Assembly: GCF_001570405.1 (NCBI RefSeq) | Contig: NZ_BBYM01000009.1 | Location: forward strand, 101,908 to 165,907 | From: Microtetraspora niveoalba | GTDB lineage: Bacteria; Actinomycetota; Actinomycetes; Streptosporangiales; Streptosporangiaceae | Direction: 5' to 3' | DNA: 64,000 nucleotides | In this document: positions 1-8,308 of the stretch, piece after piece | How the letters are laid out: the number at the start of each line of letters is the position of its first letter | Position numbering within the stretch: the stretch's first letter is position 1 | Translations under genes and position numbers: made by a program | The notes under the pieces: model-generated | Seen by the model: only the letters and a program-made list of their open reading frames with translations | The model's database searches: none | What the model was told of the DNA's origin: nothing

Positions 1-480
1 CTGCCCTTCGTGAACGGCGCCCCCGAGCACCCGGCCGCGTCCGGGACGTTCCTCGGCATCTCGGGCGTCCACCGGCGCGGTCACCTCACCCGCGCGGTGA
101 TCGAGGGTGTCGCGCAGTATCACCGGGTGCAGCTCGACCGTGTCCTCGCCAGCGGCGCCGACGTCGGCGACCGCCCGTGGCGGCTGGCCGGCGGCGGCGC
201 CAGGTCCGAGGTGTGGGCGCAGATCTTCGCCGACGTGCTCGGGCGGCCGGTCCGCCGCCAGCTCACCAGCGAGCTGGGCGCCCGCGGCGTCGCGTCTCTG
301 CTGCCCGCGGCGCTCGGCCACGACGTCGCGCCGTGGTCGGTCAGTGACGAGGACGATCTGTGCGTGCGCCCCGGTCCCGCCCGCGAGGCGTACGTGCGGC
401 ACGCCGAGGTGTTCGACCGGTGCCTGGCCGGCATGTGGGCCGCCTGGTCGGAGGTCGAGCGGTACCGCACCTCCTCCTGA
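1..480 (+). CDS. FGGY-family carbohydrate kinase, C-terminal part (5' end outside window)
   Basis: This is the last ~159 residues of a sugar kinase of the xylulokinase/glycerol-kinase (FGGY) family, which phosphorylates a pentose, hexose or polyol with ATP in the cytoplasm. The reading frame is open from base 1, so the N-terminal half lies before the window. The segment GGGARSEVW (about residues 64-72 of the fragment) matches the GGGA-x-S/N-x-x-W block of the C-terminal ATP-binding domain, and TSELGARGVASLL matches the following helix, where most members have a Glu-Ala-x-x-x-Gly-Ala run. The substrate cannot be read from this fragment. The sugar ABC importer 0.7 kb downstream makes a role in carbohydrate use plausible, but a deaminase gene on the other strand separates them. 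Confidence 0.8.
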   Translation: MPFVNGAPEHPAASGTFLGISGVHRRGHLTRAVIEGVAQYHRVQLDRVLASGADVGDRPWRLAGGGARSEVWAQIFADVLGRPVRRQLTSELGARGVASLLPAALGHDVAPWSVSDEDDLCVRPGPAREAYVRHAEVFDRCLAGMWAAWSEVERYRTSS

Positions 481-495
481 CCGGGGATCTCCTTC

Positions 496-975
496 TCAGC
501 GGGCCGAGTGGTAGCGGCGGTGCAGGTCGCGCACCCGCTCGGCCAGCTCGGGGGCCGGCCCCTCCACGGCGACGCCCGGCGCGACCTCCCGCACGGGGAG
601 GGCGCGCACCGGGGCGGCCGGGACCCCCAGCTCGTCCAGCCACGAGGTGAGCTGCGCGGTCGAGGTCGCGTACACGATGCGGCCCAGGCCGACCCACGCG
701 TGCGCCGCCGCGCACATCGGGCAGTGCTCGCCGGAGGTGTAGACGGTCGCGGCCGCCCGCGCCTCCGGCGTCATGTTCGCCGCGGCCCAGCGCGCCAGCT
801 CGAACTCCGGGTGGCGGGTCCGGTCGCCGCCGGCGATCCGGTTGCGGTCCTCGGCGAGGACGGCGCCGTCCCCGGAGACGAGCACGGAGCCGAACGGCTC
901 GTCGCCGTCCTCCAGCGCCTCGACGGCCAGCTCCACGCAGCGCTCAAGATGCCGCAGATCCGTTTCGGTCACCAT
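496..975 (-). CDS. Nucleoside/cytosine-type deaminase (CDA fold)
   Basis: A 159-residue zinc-dependent deaminase of the cytidine/deoxycytidylate superfamily, closest in layout to guanine deaminase and tRNA-adenosine deaminase-like proteins. The catalytic H-x-E is present as HPE (about residues 55-57) and the two cysteine zinc ligands as CPMC (about 84-87). The residue before the first Cys is His rather than the common Pro, a small deviation from the PCxxC signature. The ATG at 975 has a GGGGGAGG ribosome site 6 bases upstream. The expected activity is hydrolytic deamination of a free base or nucleoside in the cytoplasm; the substrate is not decidable from sequence. It is transcribed divergently from the ABC sugar operon and convergent with the kinase gene, 15 bp away. 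Confidence 0.8.
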   Translation of the reverse strand: MVTETDLRHLERCVELAVEALEDGDEPFGSVLVSGDGAVLAEDRNRIAGGDRTRHPEFELARWAAANMTPEARAAATVYTSGEHCPMCAAAHAWVGLGRIVYATSTAQLTSWLDELGVPAAPVRALPVREVAPGVAVEGPAPELAERVRDLHRRYHSAR

Positions 976-1092
976 GGATGCCTCCCCCGTAGTGCGATAT
1001 CTCCGGCAATGCTAGATCATGTCCTGTTACGTGCGTGAAGATGCTCTTTCCGGGCACTTTGGCCGCACGCCCGCGCACGCGTCTTCGTGAAC

Positions 1093-1107
1093 CACGAGGT
1101 CCTCGTG
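1093..1107. promoter_or_regulatory. Perfect palindrome in the ABC-operon promoter region
   Basis: CACGAGG-T-CCTCGTG is a perfect 7+1+7 palindrome in the 239-bp gap between the deaminase and the ABC sugar operon. A second, wider inverted repeat surrounds it: GCACTTTG (1054-1061) and CAAAGTGC (1110-1117). This looks like an operator for a dimeric repressor, as expected for a sugar importer, but the regulator is not identified. The only nearby candidate is the AraC-type gene at 6181. Confidence 0.4.
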
Positions 1108-1214
1108 CGCAAAGTGCAAGGATCGGCCGCTGTTTGTCCATGGAGCGCACCCTGCCCCGAAGGTGAAGGTTGCGGCGGACCGGATCACCTTGGGCTAGGG
1201 AGGACGAAGGCGTC

Positions 1215-2558
1215 ATGGGCGTCACACAGCAGGCGAGGCGGGCCGTAGGGCTGGCCGGTGGGATGACCGCGATCCTCATGGCCGCCGCGTGCGGGAGCGG
1301 CGGGGCGGGCGAACCCGGGGCCCCGGCCGCGTCCGCGGCGTCGGCCGCCGCCGGCGGGCCGGTGACCGTCGAGTGGTGGGGCTGGGCGCCGGGCTACGAC
1401 AAGGCCGCCGAGGCGTGGAACGCCTCCCACCCGGACATCCAGGTGAAGTACACCCAGATCGAGTCCGGCGCCAAGGGCGGCTACCAGAAGATGCTCGCCG
1501 CGGTGAAGGCGGGCAACGCCCCGTGCCTCGGGCAGGTGGGCGGCGAGACACTGGCCAGCTTCCTCGTCGAGGGGGCGCTGGAGGACATCACCGGGTACGC
1601 CAAGGACTCGAACGCCAAGTTCCAGCAGTGGGCGGTCAACTCGGTCACGTTCGGCGGGCGGCAGGTCGCCGTGCCGGTGGACTCCGGGCCGATGGGCCTG
1701 TACTACCGCAAGGACATCTTCGACAAGCACAAGATCGAGGTGCCGAAGACCTGGGACGAGTTCGCCGCGGCGGCCGGGAAGCTGCACGCCGCCGACCCGA
1801 AGGTCTTCCTCACCTCGTTCAACCCCGACGACATGTACGGCTTCAGCGGCTACGCCTGGCAGGCGGGCGCGAACTGGTTCTCCACCTCCGGCGACGCGTG
1901 GAAGGTGAGCATCACCGACGAGCCCACGCTCAAGGTGGCGAACTACTGGCAGGGCCTGCTCGACAAGAAGCTCGTCGACGTCAAGCCCGCCTGGTCGGAC
2001 GCCTGGTTCAAGGACTTCACCGACGGGAAGATCGCCTCGCTGGTCGGCGCGGTGTGGATGACCAAGGTGCTGGAGGACTCGATCCCGAAGACCTCTGGCA
2101 AGTGGGCGGTCGCCCCGATGCCGTCCTGGGAGGCGGGCACGACCGTCACCGGCAACGTCGGCGGCTCGCCCAACGCCGTGCTGAAGGGCTGCGCGCACCC
2201 GAAGGAGGCCGTGGAGTTCGCCACCTGGCTGGCCACCGACCCGGGCGCGTTCGACGACCTGGTGGTCAACGGCGGCCTGTTCCCGACCTCCGCCGACGGC
2301 ACCTCGCTGCCCGCGATGAAGGCGCCGCGCCCCTTCTACGGTGACCAGCCGGTCTTCGAGGTGTTCTCCGAGGCCGCGAGGACGGTGGCGCCGTCCTTCG
2401 GCTGGGGCCCGACGACCCCGGTCGTGAACGACGCGTTCAACTCGGCGGTGGGTGAGGTGGTGACCAAGGGGGGCAGCCTGGCCGACGCGCTGAAGACCGT
2501 CCAGGAGAAGGCCGTGGCCTCCATCAAGGACAAGGGCCTGAGCGTGGCCGAGGGCTGA
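1215..2558 (+). CDS. ABC sugar transporter, substrate-binding lipoprotein
   Basis: A 447-residue extracellular solute-binding protein of family 1 (SBP_bac_1), the capture subunit of a carbohydrate ABC importer. A short hydrophobic signal ends in Ala-Ala-Ala-Cys with the lipid-anchored cysteine at about residue 26, so the mature protein should sit on the outer face of the membrane. The body has typical MalE-like elements: VEWWGWAPGYDKAAEAWN near the mature N-terminus and DSGPMGLYYRKDIFDKHKI in the mid-part. I chose the ATG at 1215 because GGGAGGA lies about 10 bases upstream; an upstream in-frame start at 1170 would add 15 residues ahead of the signal peptide. It begins a three-gene operon with the two permeases; no ATPase is encoded here, so a shared MsiK-type ATPase encoded elsewhere is likely. 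Confidence 0.92.
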   Translation: MGVTQQARRAVGLAGGMTAILMAAACGSGGAGEPGAPAASAASAAAGGPVTVEWWGWAPGYDKAAEAWNASHPDIQVKYTQIESGAKGGYQKMLAAVKAGNAPCLGQVGGETLASFLVEGALEDITGYAKDSNAKFQQWAVNSVTFGGRQVAVPVDSGPMGLYYRKDIFDKHKIEVPKTWDEFAAAAGKLHAADPKVFLTSFNPDDMYGFSGYAWQAGANWFSTSGDAWKVSITDEPTLKVANYWQGLLDKKLVDVKPAWSDAWFKDFTDGKIASLVGAVWMTKVLEDSIPKTSGKWAVAPMPSWEAGTTVTGNVGGSPNAVLKGCAHPKEAVEFATWLATDPGAFDDLVVNGGLFPTSADGTSLPAMKAPRPFYGDQPVFEVFSEAARTVAPSFGWGPTTPVVNDAFNSAVGEVVTKGGSLADALKTVQEKAVASIKDKGLSVAEG

Positions 2559-2591
2559 GCCCGGCCACTCATCCCCCGAGAAAGCGAGAAA

Positions 2592-3494
2592 ATGGCAGTC
2601 CAGCGACAGCGGACGGGCCGGGTGCGGGGCGGCGGGAAGACCAACCGGGCGGCGTTGGTCTTCCTCCTGCCGTTCGGCACGCTGTTCGTCCTCTTCTTCG
2701 TGCTCCCCATCGGGTACGCGGTCAACGAGAGCCTGTACAAGCTGAAGCGGTCCGGGCTCGGGTTCGGGACGCCGGAGCGGGTCTTCTCCGGCCTGGCCAA
2801 CTACGCGGCCGTCTTCCGCGACGGCACCTTCCTGTCCGGGGTGCGGCGGCTGCTGCTGTTCGGGATCGTGCAGGTCCCGATCATGCTCGGCCTGGCGCTG
2901 GTGCTGGCCCTGATCCTGGACGGGTACGCGGCCCGGTTCACCCGGTTCTTCCGGCTCGTCTACTTCCTGCCGTACGCGGTGCCGGGCGTGATCGCGGCGA
3001 TCGTGTGGTCGTTCCTCTACACGCCGGAGATCTCGCCGTTCGGGCTCGACCTGCTCGGCGACGGCGTGGTGCTGTGGTCGATCGGCAACATCGTCACCTG
3101 GACGTGGACCGGCTTCAACATGCTGGTCATCTACGCGGCGCTGAAGGCGATCCCGAGGGAGCTGTGCGAGGCCGCGGCGATGGACGGGGCGAGCCCGTGG
3201 CGCGTCGCCTGGTCGATCAAGGTGCCGATGGTGCGCCCGTCGCTCATCCTGACCGGCGTCTTCTCGATCATCGGGACGCTGCAGCTCTTCAACGAGCCGA
3301 CCGTGCTGACCGGCGTCACCACGGCGGTCTCCAAGAGCTACACGCCGCTGATGTGGTCACTCCAGGTCGCGCTCGACAACAACGACTACTCGCTGGGGTC
3401 GGCGATCGCCATCGTGCTCGCCGTCCTCGCGGGCGCGCTGTCGTTCCTCTTCCTGCGGCTTTCCGCCTGGCTCACCCGAAGGGGAGTGATGTGA
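2592..3494 (+). CDS. ABC sugar transporter permease (MalF-type)
   Basis: A 300-residue integral membrane permease with about six transmembrane segments, the first of the two channel-forming subunits of the importer. The cytoplasmic EAA loop that contacts the ATPase is visible from about residue 193 (EAAAMDGASPWRVAW). The Arg/Lys-rich N-terminal tail before the first membrane helix is typical of actinobacterial MalF-like permeases. It lies 33 bp after the binding-protein gene, with an AGAAAGCGAG purine stretch before the ATG, and 3 bp before the second permease, so all three should be co-transcribed. Confidence 0.92.
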   Translation: MAVQRQRTGRVRGGGKTNRAALVFLLPFGTLFVLFFVLPIGYAVNESLYKLKRSGLGFGTPERVFSGLANYAAVFRDGTFLSGVRRLLLFGIVQVPIMLGLALVLALILDGYAARFTRFFRLVYFLPYAVPGVIAAIVWSFLYTPEISPFGLDLLGDGVVLWSIGNIVTWTWTGFNMLVIYAALKAIPRELCEAAAMDGASPWRVAWSIKVPMVRPSLILTGVFSIIGTLQLFNEPTVLTGVTTAVSKSYTPLMWSLQVALDNNDYSLGSAIAIVLAVLAGALSFLFLRLSAWLTRRGVM

Positions 3495-3497
3495 CCG

Positions 3498-4334
3498 ATG
3501 CGGGCATCGATGCGGGCCCAGGTGCTCACCACCGCGTTCCTGTTCGTCGTCGCGGTCTACATCCTGCTGCCGCTGTGGTGGCTGGTCGTGTCCGCGACCA
3601 AGTCGGGCGGCGACCTGTTCGACACGCCCGGCCTGTGGTTCGGCGAGCTCCACTTCGCGGGCAACGTCGAGCGGGTGATGTCGCAGGACGGCGGCCTCTA
3701 CCCCCGCTGGCTGCTGAACACGCTGATCTACTCCGGGGGAGGTGCGCTCGGCGCCACGCTGCTCGCCGCCATGGCCGGGTACGCGCTGGCGAAGTACCCC
3801 TTCCGGGGGCGCGGGGCCGTCTTCGCGGTCATCATGGGCGCCGTCCTCATCCCCGCCCCGCTGATCACGCTCCCGCTGTACCTCCTGGAGAGCCGGCTCG
3901 GCCTGCTGAACACCGTGTGGGGCGTGCTGCTGCCGTGCATGGTCAGCCCGTTCGGCGTGTACCTCGCCCGCGCGTACGCGGAGGCGGCGGTGCCCGACAC
4001 GCTCCTGGAGGCGGGCCGCATCGACGGGGCGGGCGAGCTGCGGATCTTCTTCACCGTCGGGATCCGGCTGATGGCGCCCGCGCTGGTGACGCTGTTCCTG
4101 TTCCAGTTCGTGGCGATCTGGAACAACTTCTTCCTGCCGATGATGGTGCTCAACGACCAGGCCCTGTGGCCCGTCACCCTGGGCCTGGTCAAATGGCACG
4201 GGATCCGCACCGGCTTCCTGCGGGACGCCGTGGTCACCGGCGCGCTCATCTCGATCGTCCCCGTCATCCTGGCCTTCGTGTCGTTGCAGCGTTTCTGGAA
4301 GGCCGATCTGGCGGCGGGAAGCGTCAAGCTGTGA
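3498..4334 (+). CDS. ABC sugar transporter permease (MalG-type)
   Basis: A 278-residue second permease, partner of the preceding MalF-type subunit. Six hydrophobic segments are apparent, starting with TTAFLFVVAVYILLPLWWL, and the EAA-type loop appears as LEAGRIDGAGELRIFF from about residue 170. The ATG at 3498 follows the previous stop by only a few bases, which implies translational coupling. The gene is convergent with the GH35 beta-galactosidase gene, 9 bp away. A natural reading is that the operon imports a galactoside or galactose-containing oligosaccharide that the glycosidase then cleaves, but only the proximity supports this. Confidence 0.92.
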   Translation: MRASMRAQVLTTAFLFVVAVYILLPLWWLVVSATKSGGDLFDTPGLWFGELHFAGNVERVMSQDGGLYPRWLLNTLIYSGGGALGATLLAAMAGYALAKYPFRGRGAVFAVIMGAVLIPAPLITLPLYLLESRLGLLNTVWGVLLPCMVSPFGVYLARAYAEAAVPDTLLEAGRIDGAGELRIFFTVGIRLMAPALVTLFLFQFVAIWNNFFLPMMVLNDQALWPVTLGLVKWHGIRTGFLRDAVVTGALISIVPVILAFVSLQRFWKADLAAGSVKL

Positions 4335-4343
4335 CGCGCTGAC

Positions 4344-6089
4344 TCACCCGAGGTCGGGCTCCGGCCGCAGCTCCACGACCGGCTCGCCGGCCGCGTCCAG
4401 CTCCAGGACGACGATCTCGTTGTCCCCGGACCGCAGCAGCGGTCCGGGGACGTAGAGCGTCCGCTGCGGCCCGATCGACCAGTAGCGGCCCAGGCAGAAG
4501 CCGTTCACCCACACGTAGCCGTGGCCCCAGCCGGGCAGCGCGAGGAACGTGTCGGCCGGCTCCTCCACGGTCGCGGTCCCCCGGAAGAAGGCCGGCACGG
4601 CCGCGGCCGCCCCGGGACGGAACGGGACGTCGCCCCCCTCGCCGAACCGCAGGTCGCCGAGCCGCAGCGGCTCCGCCGTCACGCCGTGCAGGTACTGCCG
4701 CTCGTGCCGGATCCCGCCGGTGACGCCCTTGCGCTCGCCCATCCGGGGGCCGTAGTTGACCCGCCCGAACGACTCGACCAGCAGCTCCACCGTGGCCGGG
4801 CCGGACACCTCCACCTCCGTGTGCTCCGTCCCGCCGGCCGCGGGGTCGAGCACGGCGACGCGGACGCCGTCCACGTAGACGTGCGCCCGGTCGCGCAGGC
4901 CGTCCACCGCCAGCGGGTACGGCCCGCGCGGGCCGGGCACCTCCACCCGGTAGCGGACCAGCCCGTGGTCGAGCCCGAGATCCTCGAACGCCGGGGGAGT
5001 CGGCCGGGCGACCGGCGGGCCCGCCAGGGCGGGCAGCAGCGGCAGCAGCGCGGCCGACTCCGTCAGCGGTACGGCGGCCGGGGGCAGCACCGGCGGCGCG
5101 GGAGGGGGCTCGGGCGCCGGGTTGTAGCGCGTCAGCACCTCGCGGAAGAGCCGGAACTTCTCCGTCGCCGCGCCGCTCTCGCTGATCGGCGCGTCGTAGT
5201 CGTAGGAGGTGACCGTGGGCAGGTACGCGCCGGTCACGAGGTCGCGGTTGGCCCCCGCCCAGGTGCCGAAGTTCGTCCCGCCGTGCGCCATGTAGATGTT
5301 GACGGACGCGCCCGCCTCCAGCAGTTCGGCGAGGACGGCGGCGGACTCGGCCGGGTCCCGGGTGACGCGCGGGCGACCCCAGTGGTCGAACCAGCCGATC
5401 CACAGCTCCATGCACACCATCGGGTCGTCCGGCCGGTGCCGCCGCAGCGTGCCGAGCGCGCCGGCGGGGTCGGAGCCGAACGTCGCGGTGGCGAGCACAC
5501 CGGGGAGCGAGCCGCCGGTCAGCATGTGGTCCTCCGGCCCGTCCGCGGTGAACAGCGGGACGTCGATGCCCGCCGCGCGCATGGCGTCCGCGAGGTGGCG
5601 CAGGTAGGCGGCGTCCGTGCCGTACGAGCCGTACTCGTTCTCGACCTGCACCATGAGCACGTTGCCGCCCCGGGTGACCTGCCGCGCCGCGACGCGCGGC
5701 AGGAGCCGGTCGAACCACCGGTCCACGTGCGCGAGGAACTCCGGGTCGCTCGTCCGCAGGCGGCCGGTCACCCACGACGGCAGGCCGCCGTTCTCCCACT
5801 CCGCGCAGATGTACGGCCCGGGCCGCACGATCGCGTGCAGGTCCGCGGCCGCCGCCGCGTCCAGGAAGCGGTCCAGGTCGTCCAGGCGCCGGTACGCGCC
5901 GGGGCGCGGCTCGTGCAGGTTCCACGGCACGTAGGTCTCCACCGTGTTGAGGCCCATGGCCCGCATCATCGCCAGCCGGTGCGGCCACTGGTCGGGATGC
6001 ACCCGGAAGTAGTGCATCGCGCCGGAGAGCAGGCGGAACTCCGCGCCGTCCAGGCGGAACCCGCCGCCCTCGATCGTGAAACGTCCCAC
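4344..6089 (-). CDS. Glycoside hydrolase family 35 beta-galactosidase
   Basis: A 581-residue GH35 enzyme that hydrolyses terminal non-reducing beta-galactose with retention. The N-terminal TIM barrel carries the family hallmarks: SGAMHYFRVHPDQWPHRL near residues 22-39, RPGPYICAEWENGGLPSW near 89-106, the acid/base in NEYGS (Glu152) and the nucleophile in CMELWIGWFDHWG (Glu228). C-terminal beta-domains end with WVNGFCLGRYWSIGPQRT, the usual last jelly-roll motif. No signal peptide is seen, so it is probably cytoplasmic. The GTG at 6089 has GAGGGGGA 5-8 bases upstream; longer in-frame starts would run into the divergent AraC gene. The AraC gene begins 91 bp away on the other strand and is the likely regulator. 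Confidence 0.9.
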   Translation of the reverse strand: MGRFTIEGGGFRLDGAEFRLLSGAMHYFRVHPDQWPHRLAMMRAMGLNTVETYVPWNLHEPRPGAYRRLDDLDRFLDAAAAADLHAIVRPGPYICAEWENGGLPSWVTGRLRTSDPEFLAHVDRWFDRLLPRVAARQVTRGGNVLMVQVENEYGSYGTDAAYLRHLADAMRAAGIDVPLFTADGPEDHMLTGGSLPGVLATATFGSDPAGALGTLRRHRPDDPMVCMELWIGWFDHWGRPRVTRDPAESAAVLAELLEAGASVNIYMAHGGTNFGTWAGANRDLVTGAYLPTVTSYDYDAPISESGAATEKFRLFREVLTRYNPAPEPPPAPPVLPPAAVPLTESAALLPLLPALAGPPVARPTPPAFEDLGLDHGLVRYRVEVPGPRGPYPLAVDGLRDRAHVYVDGVRVAVLDPAAGGTEHTEVEVSGPATVELLVESFGRVNYGPRMGERKGVTGGIRHERQYLHGVTAEPLRLGDLRFGEGGDVPFRPGAAAAVPAFFRGTATVEEPADTFLALPGWGHGYVWVNGFCLGRYWSIGPQRTLYVPGPLLRSGDNEIVVLELDAAGEPVVELRPEPDLG

Positions 6090-6180
6090 GGACGATCCCC
6101 CTCGGTTCGTGACGGGATCGTCATCCGTCCTCGTTACGATCCCCGGCGCACGAGCTTGCCGAGGACGGGGTGGGACGACC

Positions 6181-7062
6181 ATGGACAATTCGCGGCGTCC
6201 TGTTGGACCCATCGACTGGGTCGAGGGGCAGGAGCCCTGGGACCACTGGTGGCACTACCTCACCCCGAGCCCGGTCCACCGGCGGATGGGGCTCGCCTGT
6301 CTCGCCGTCGGCACCCAGCACGGGCGGCTGCCACCCGTCGGGCCGCGCGTCCTCGACCACCACGTCGCGGTGGTCGTCCTGTCCGGCGAGGGCTGGTTCT
6401 CGTGGGGCGGGCGGCCCCCGGTCGAGGTCGCCGCGCCCGTGCTGCTGTGGTTGTTCCCCGGCGTCGTCCACCACTACGGCCCGTACGAGCCGGGCTGGTC
6501 GGAGTGCTTCGCCGACTTCACCGGCCCGGCCGTCGCCGCGTACGCCGAGCTGGGGTTCCTCGACCCCGAGGAGGCGGTCGTCCCGCTGACGTCGGCGGAG
6601 CCGGCCCACCTGGTCGTCAAGAAGATGGCCGCGGCCTGCCGCAGGGGCGGCCCCCACATGGAGGTGGAGACCTCCGCGGCCGTGCACGAGCTGCTGGTCG
6701 TCCTGCGGCGCAGCCGCGCCGACCACGACCCCAACGGCAACCCGGTGCTGGAGAGCCTGGCCAGGGACGCCTGCCTGCCGCTGTCGGTGCCCGAGCACGC
6801 CCGCCGGCTGTCCATGCGGGTCGCCGAACTGCGCGACGCCGTACGGCGCAGCGCCGGGTGCAGCCCCAAGGACTACGTGCTGCGGATCCGGCTCAACCAG
6901 GCCAAGGAGCTGCTGGCCGGCACCGACCTCGGGGTGGCCGCGATCGCCCGCCGGGTGGGGTACCACGATCCCGGATATTTCACCCGGCTGTTCACCCGGC
7001 GTGTCGGGGTCGCCCCGAGCGTGTTCAGGGAGCAGCAGTCTCGGGGGCCGTCCGGTTCCTGA
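6181..7062 (+). CDS. AraC-family transcriptional regulator
   Basis: A 293-residue regulator with an N-terminal cupin-like sensor (about residues 15-150) and a C-terminal pair of AraC helix-turn-helix motifs (about 195-285). The second motif is classic: VAAIARRVGYHDPGYFTRLF followed by the GVAPSVFR tail. Sugar-responsive members of this family activate catabolic genes when they bind an effector. The gene diverges from the GH35 beta-galactosidase over 91 bp, which fits control of that enzyme and possibly of the nearby ABC importer. The ATG at 6181 was chosen because upstream in-frame codons would overlap the GH35 start; a GGGGTGGGA purine run precedes it. Confidence 0.88.
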   Translation: MDNSRRPVGPIDWVEGQEPWDHWWHYLTPSPVHRRMGLACLAVGTQHGRLPPVGPRVLDHHVAVVVLSGEGWFSWGGRPPVEVAAPVLLWLFPGVVHHYGPYEPGWSECFADFTGPAVAAYAELGFLDPEEAVVPLTSAEPAHLVVKKMAAACRRGGPHMEVETSAAVHELLVVLRRSRADHDPNGNPVLESLARDACLPLSVPEHARRLSMRVAELRDAVRRSAGCSPKDYVLRIRLNQAKELLAGTDLGVAAIARRVGYHDPGYFTRLFTRRVGVAPSVFREQQSRGPSGS

Positions 7063-7135
7063 TGTCGGGACATGGCCGTTTTCGTGGAAAAGTAGTGCTC
7101 CGCAAGTGTGGACACCGTTGAGAGGACGAACGGCA

Positions 7136-8296
7136 ATGGCCGGAGACCGCCGAAGCCTGCGGCTGCTCGTGACCGGGGGTGGGACCGGCGGGCACACCTA
7201 TCCGGCGCTGACCACGATCGGGGCCGTCCGCGAGCGCGCCGCAGCCGCGGGTTACGACCTCGACGTGCTGTGGGTGGGCACGGCCGACGGCCTGGAGGCG
7301 CGGGTCAGCGCCGAGAACGGCATCCCGTTCCGGGCGATCAAGGCGGGCAAGCTGCGCCGCAGGCCCAACCTGCGCGAGCTGGCCTCGAACGTCGCCGACA
7401 TGTTCCGGATCCCGGTGGGCCTCACGCAGGCCGCCGTCATCGCGGCCCGCTACCGGCCCGACGTCGTGTTGTCCACCGGCGGCTACGTGTGCGTGCCGAT
7501 CGGCCTGGCGTCCCGGGTGCTCGGCCGGCCGCTGGTGATGCACGAGCAGATCACCGCGCTCGGCCTGGCCAACCGCATCCTGGCGAGGTTCGCCTCGCGG
7601 ATCGCGCTCACCCACCCGTCGTCGATCGACCACCTGCCGCGCGGGGCCCGGGAGCGGGCCGTCGTCACCGGCAACCCGATCCGGCCGCACCTCGTGCACG
7701 GCGACGCCGCCTCCGTCTGGGAGCGCTTCGGCCTCACGCCGGGCCTGCCGCTCATCTACGTCACCGGGGGCGCGCAGGGCAGCCGCCAGATCAACACGAT
7801 GATCGAGGAGATCCTGCCCTCGCTGCTCACCCGGTCGCAGGTGCTGCACCAGTGCGGCGCCGGCTGGATCGACCAGCTCTCGCAGGCCGCCCAGCGCCTT
7901 CCCGCCGAGCTGCGGCGGCGCTACCACCCGGTGCCGTACATCGGGGGCGAGCTGGCGGACGTTTTCGCCGCGGCCGACATCGTGGTCTCGCGCAGCGGCG
8001 CGGGCACGATCGCCGAGCTGACCGCGGTGGGCAAGCCGTCCGTCCTCATCCCGCTGGTGCCGTCCGCCGGGGACGAGCAGCGGCAGAACGCGCGCTACCT
8101 GGCCGACTCGGGCGCCGCGCGGGCCATCCTGGAGGACCGGCCCGGGGCCGACCGGCTCCTCGCCGAGCTGAACGCCCTGCTGGGCAACCCGGGCGACCGC
8201 GCCGCGATGGCGTGGGCGGCCAAGTCCCTCGGCCGCCTCGACGCCGCCGACGCGCTCGCCCAGGTCATCCTCGACGAGGCCGGCGTCCTGCCGTAG
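7136..8296 (+). CDS. MurG-like UDP-GlcNAc:lipid glycosyltransferase
   Basis: A 386-residue GT28-type glycosyltransferase resembling MurG, which adds GlcNAc to lipid I on the inner face of the membrane. The N-terminal glycine-rich loop is GGGTGGH (residues 14-20). The middle GGAQGSRQIN corresponds to the MurG GGSxGA loop, and the C-terminal donor-site block SRSGAGTIAELTAVGKPS is followed by IPLVPSAGDEQRQNA. The ATG at 7136 has AGAGGACG 8 bases upstream. No cell-wall (dcw) genes are near, so this is probably a second copy or a paralog acting on another lipid-linked or natural-product substrate. It is convergent with the 5'-nucleotidase gene, 12 bp away. Confidence 0.8.
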   Translation: MAGDRRSLRLLVTGGGTGGHTYPALTTIGAVRERAAAAGYDLDVLWVGTADGLEARVSAENGIPFRAIKAGKLRRRPNLRELASNVADMFRIPVGLTQAAVIAARYRPDVVLSTGGYVCVPIGLASRVLGRPLVMHEQITALGLANRILARFASRIALTHPSSIDHLPRGARERAVVTGNPIRPHLVHGDAASVWERFGLTPGLPLIYVTGGAQGSRQINTMIEEILPSLLTRSQVLHQCGAGWIDQLSQAAQRLPAELRRRYHPVPYIGGELADVFAAADIVVSRSGAGTIAELTAVGKPSVLIPLVPSAGDEQRQNARYLADSGAARAILEDRPGADRLLAELNALLGNPGDRAAMAWAAKSLGRLDAADALAQVILDEAGVLP

Positions 8297-8308
8297 TCCC
8301 GTTCCCGG

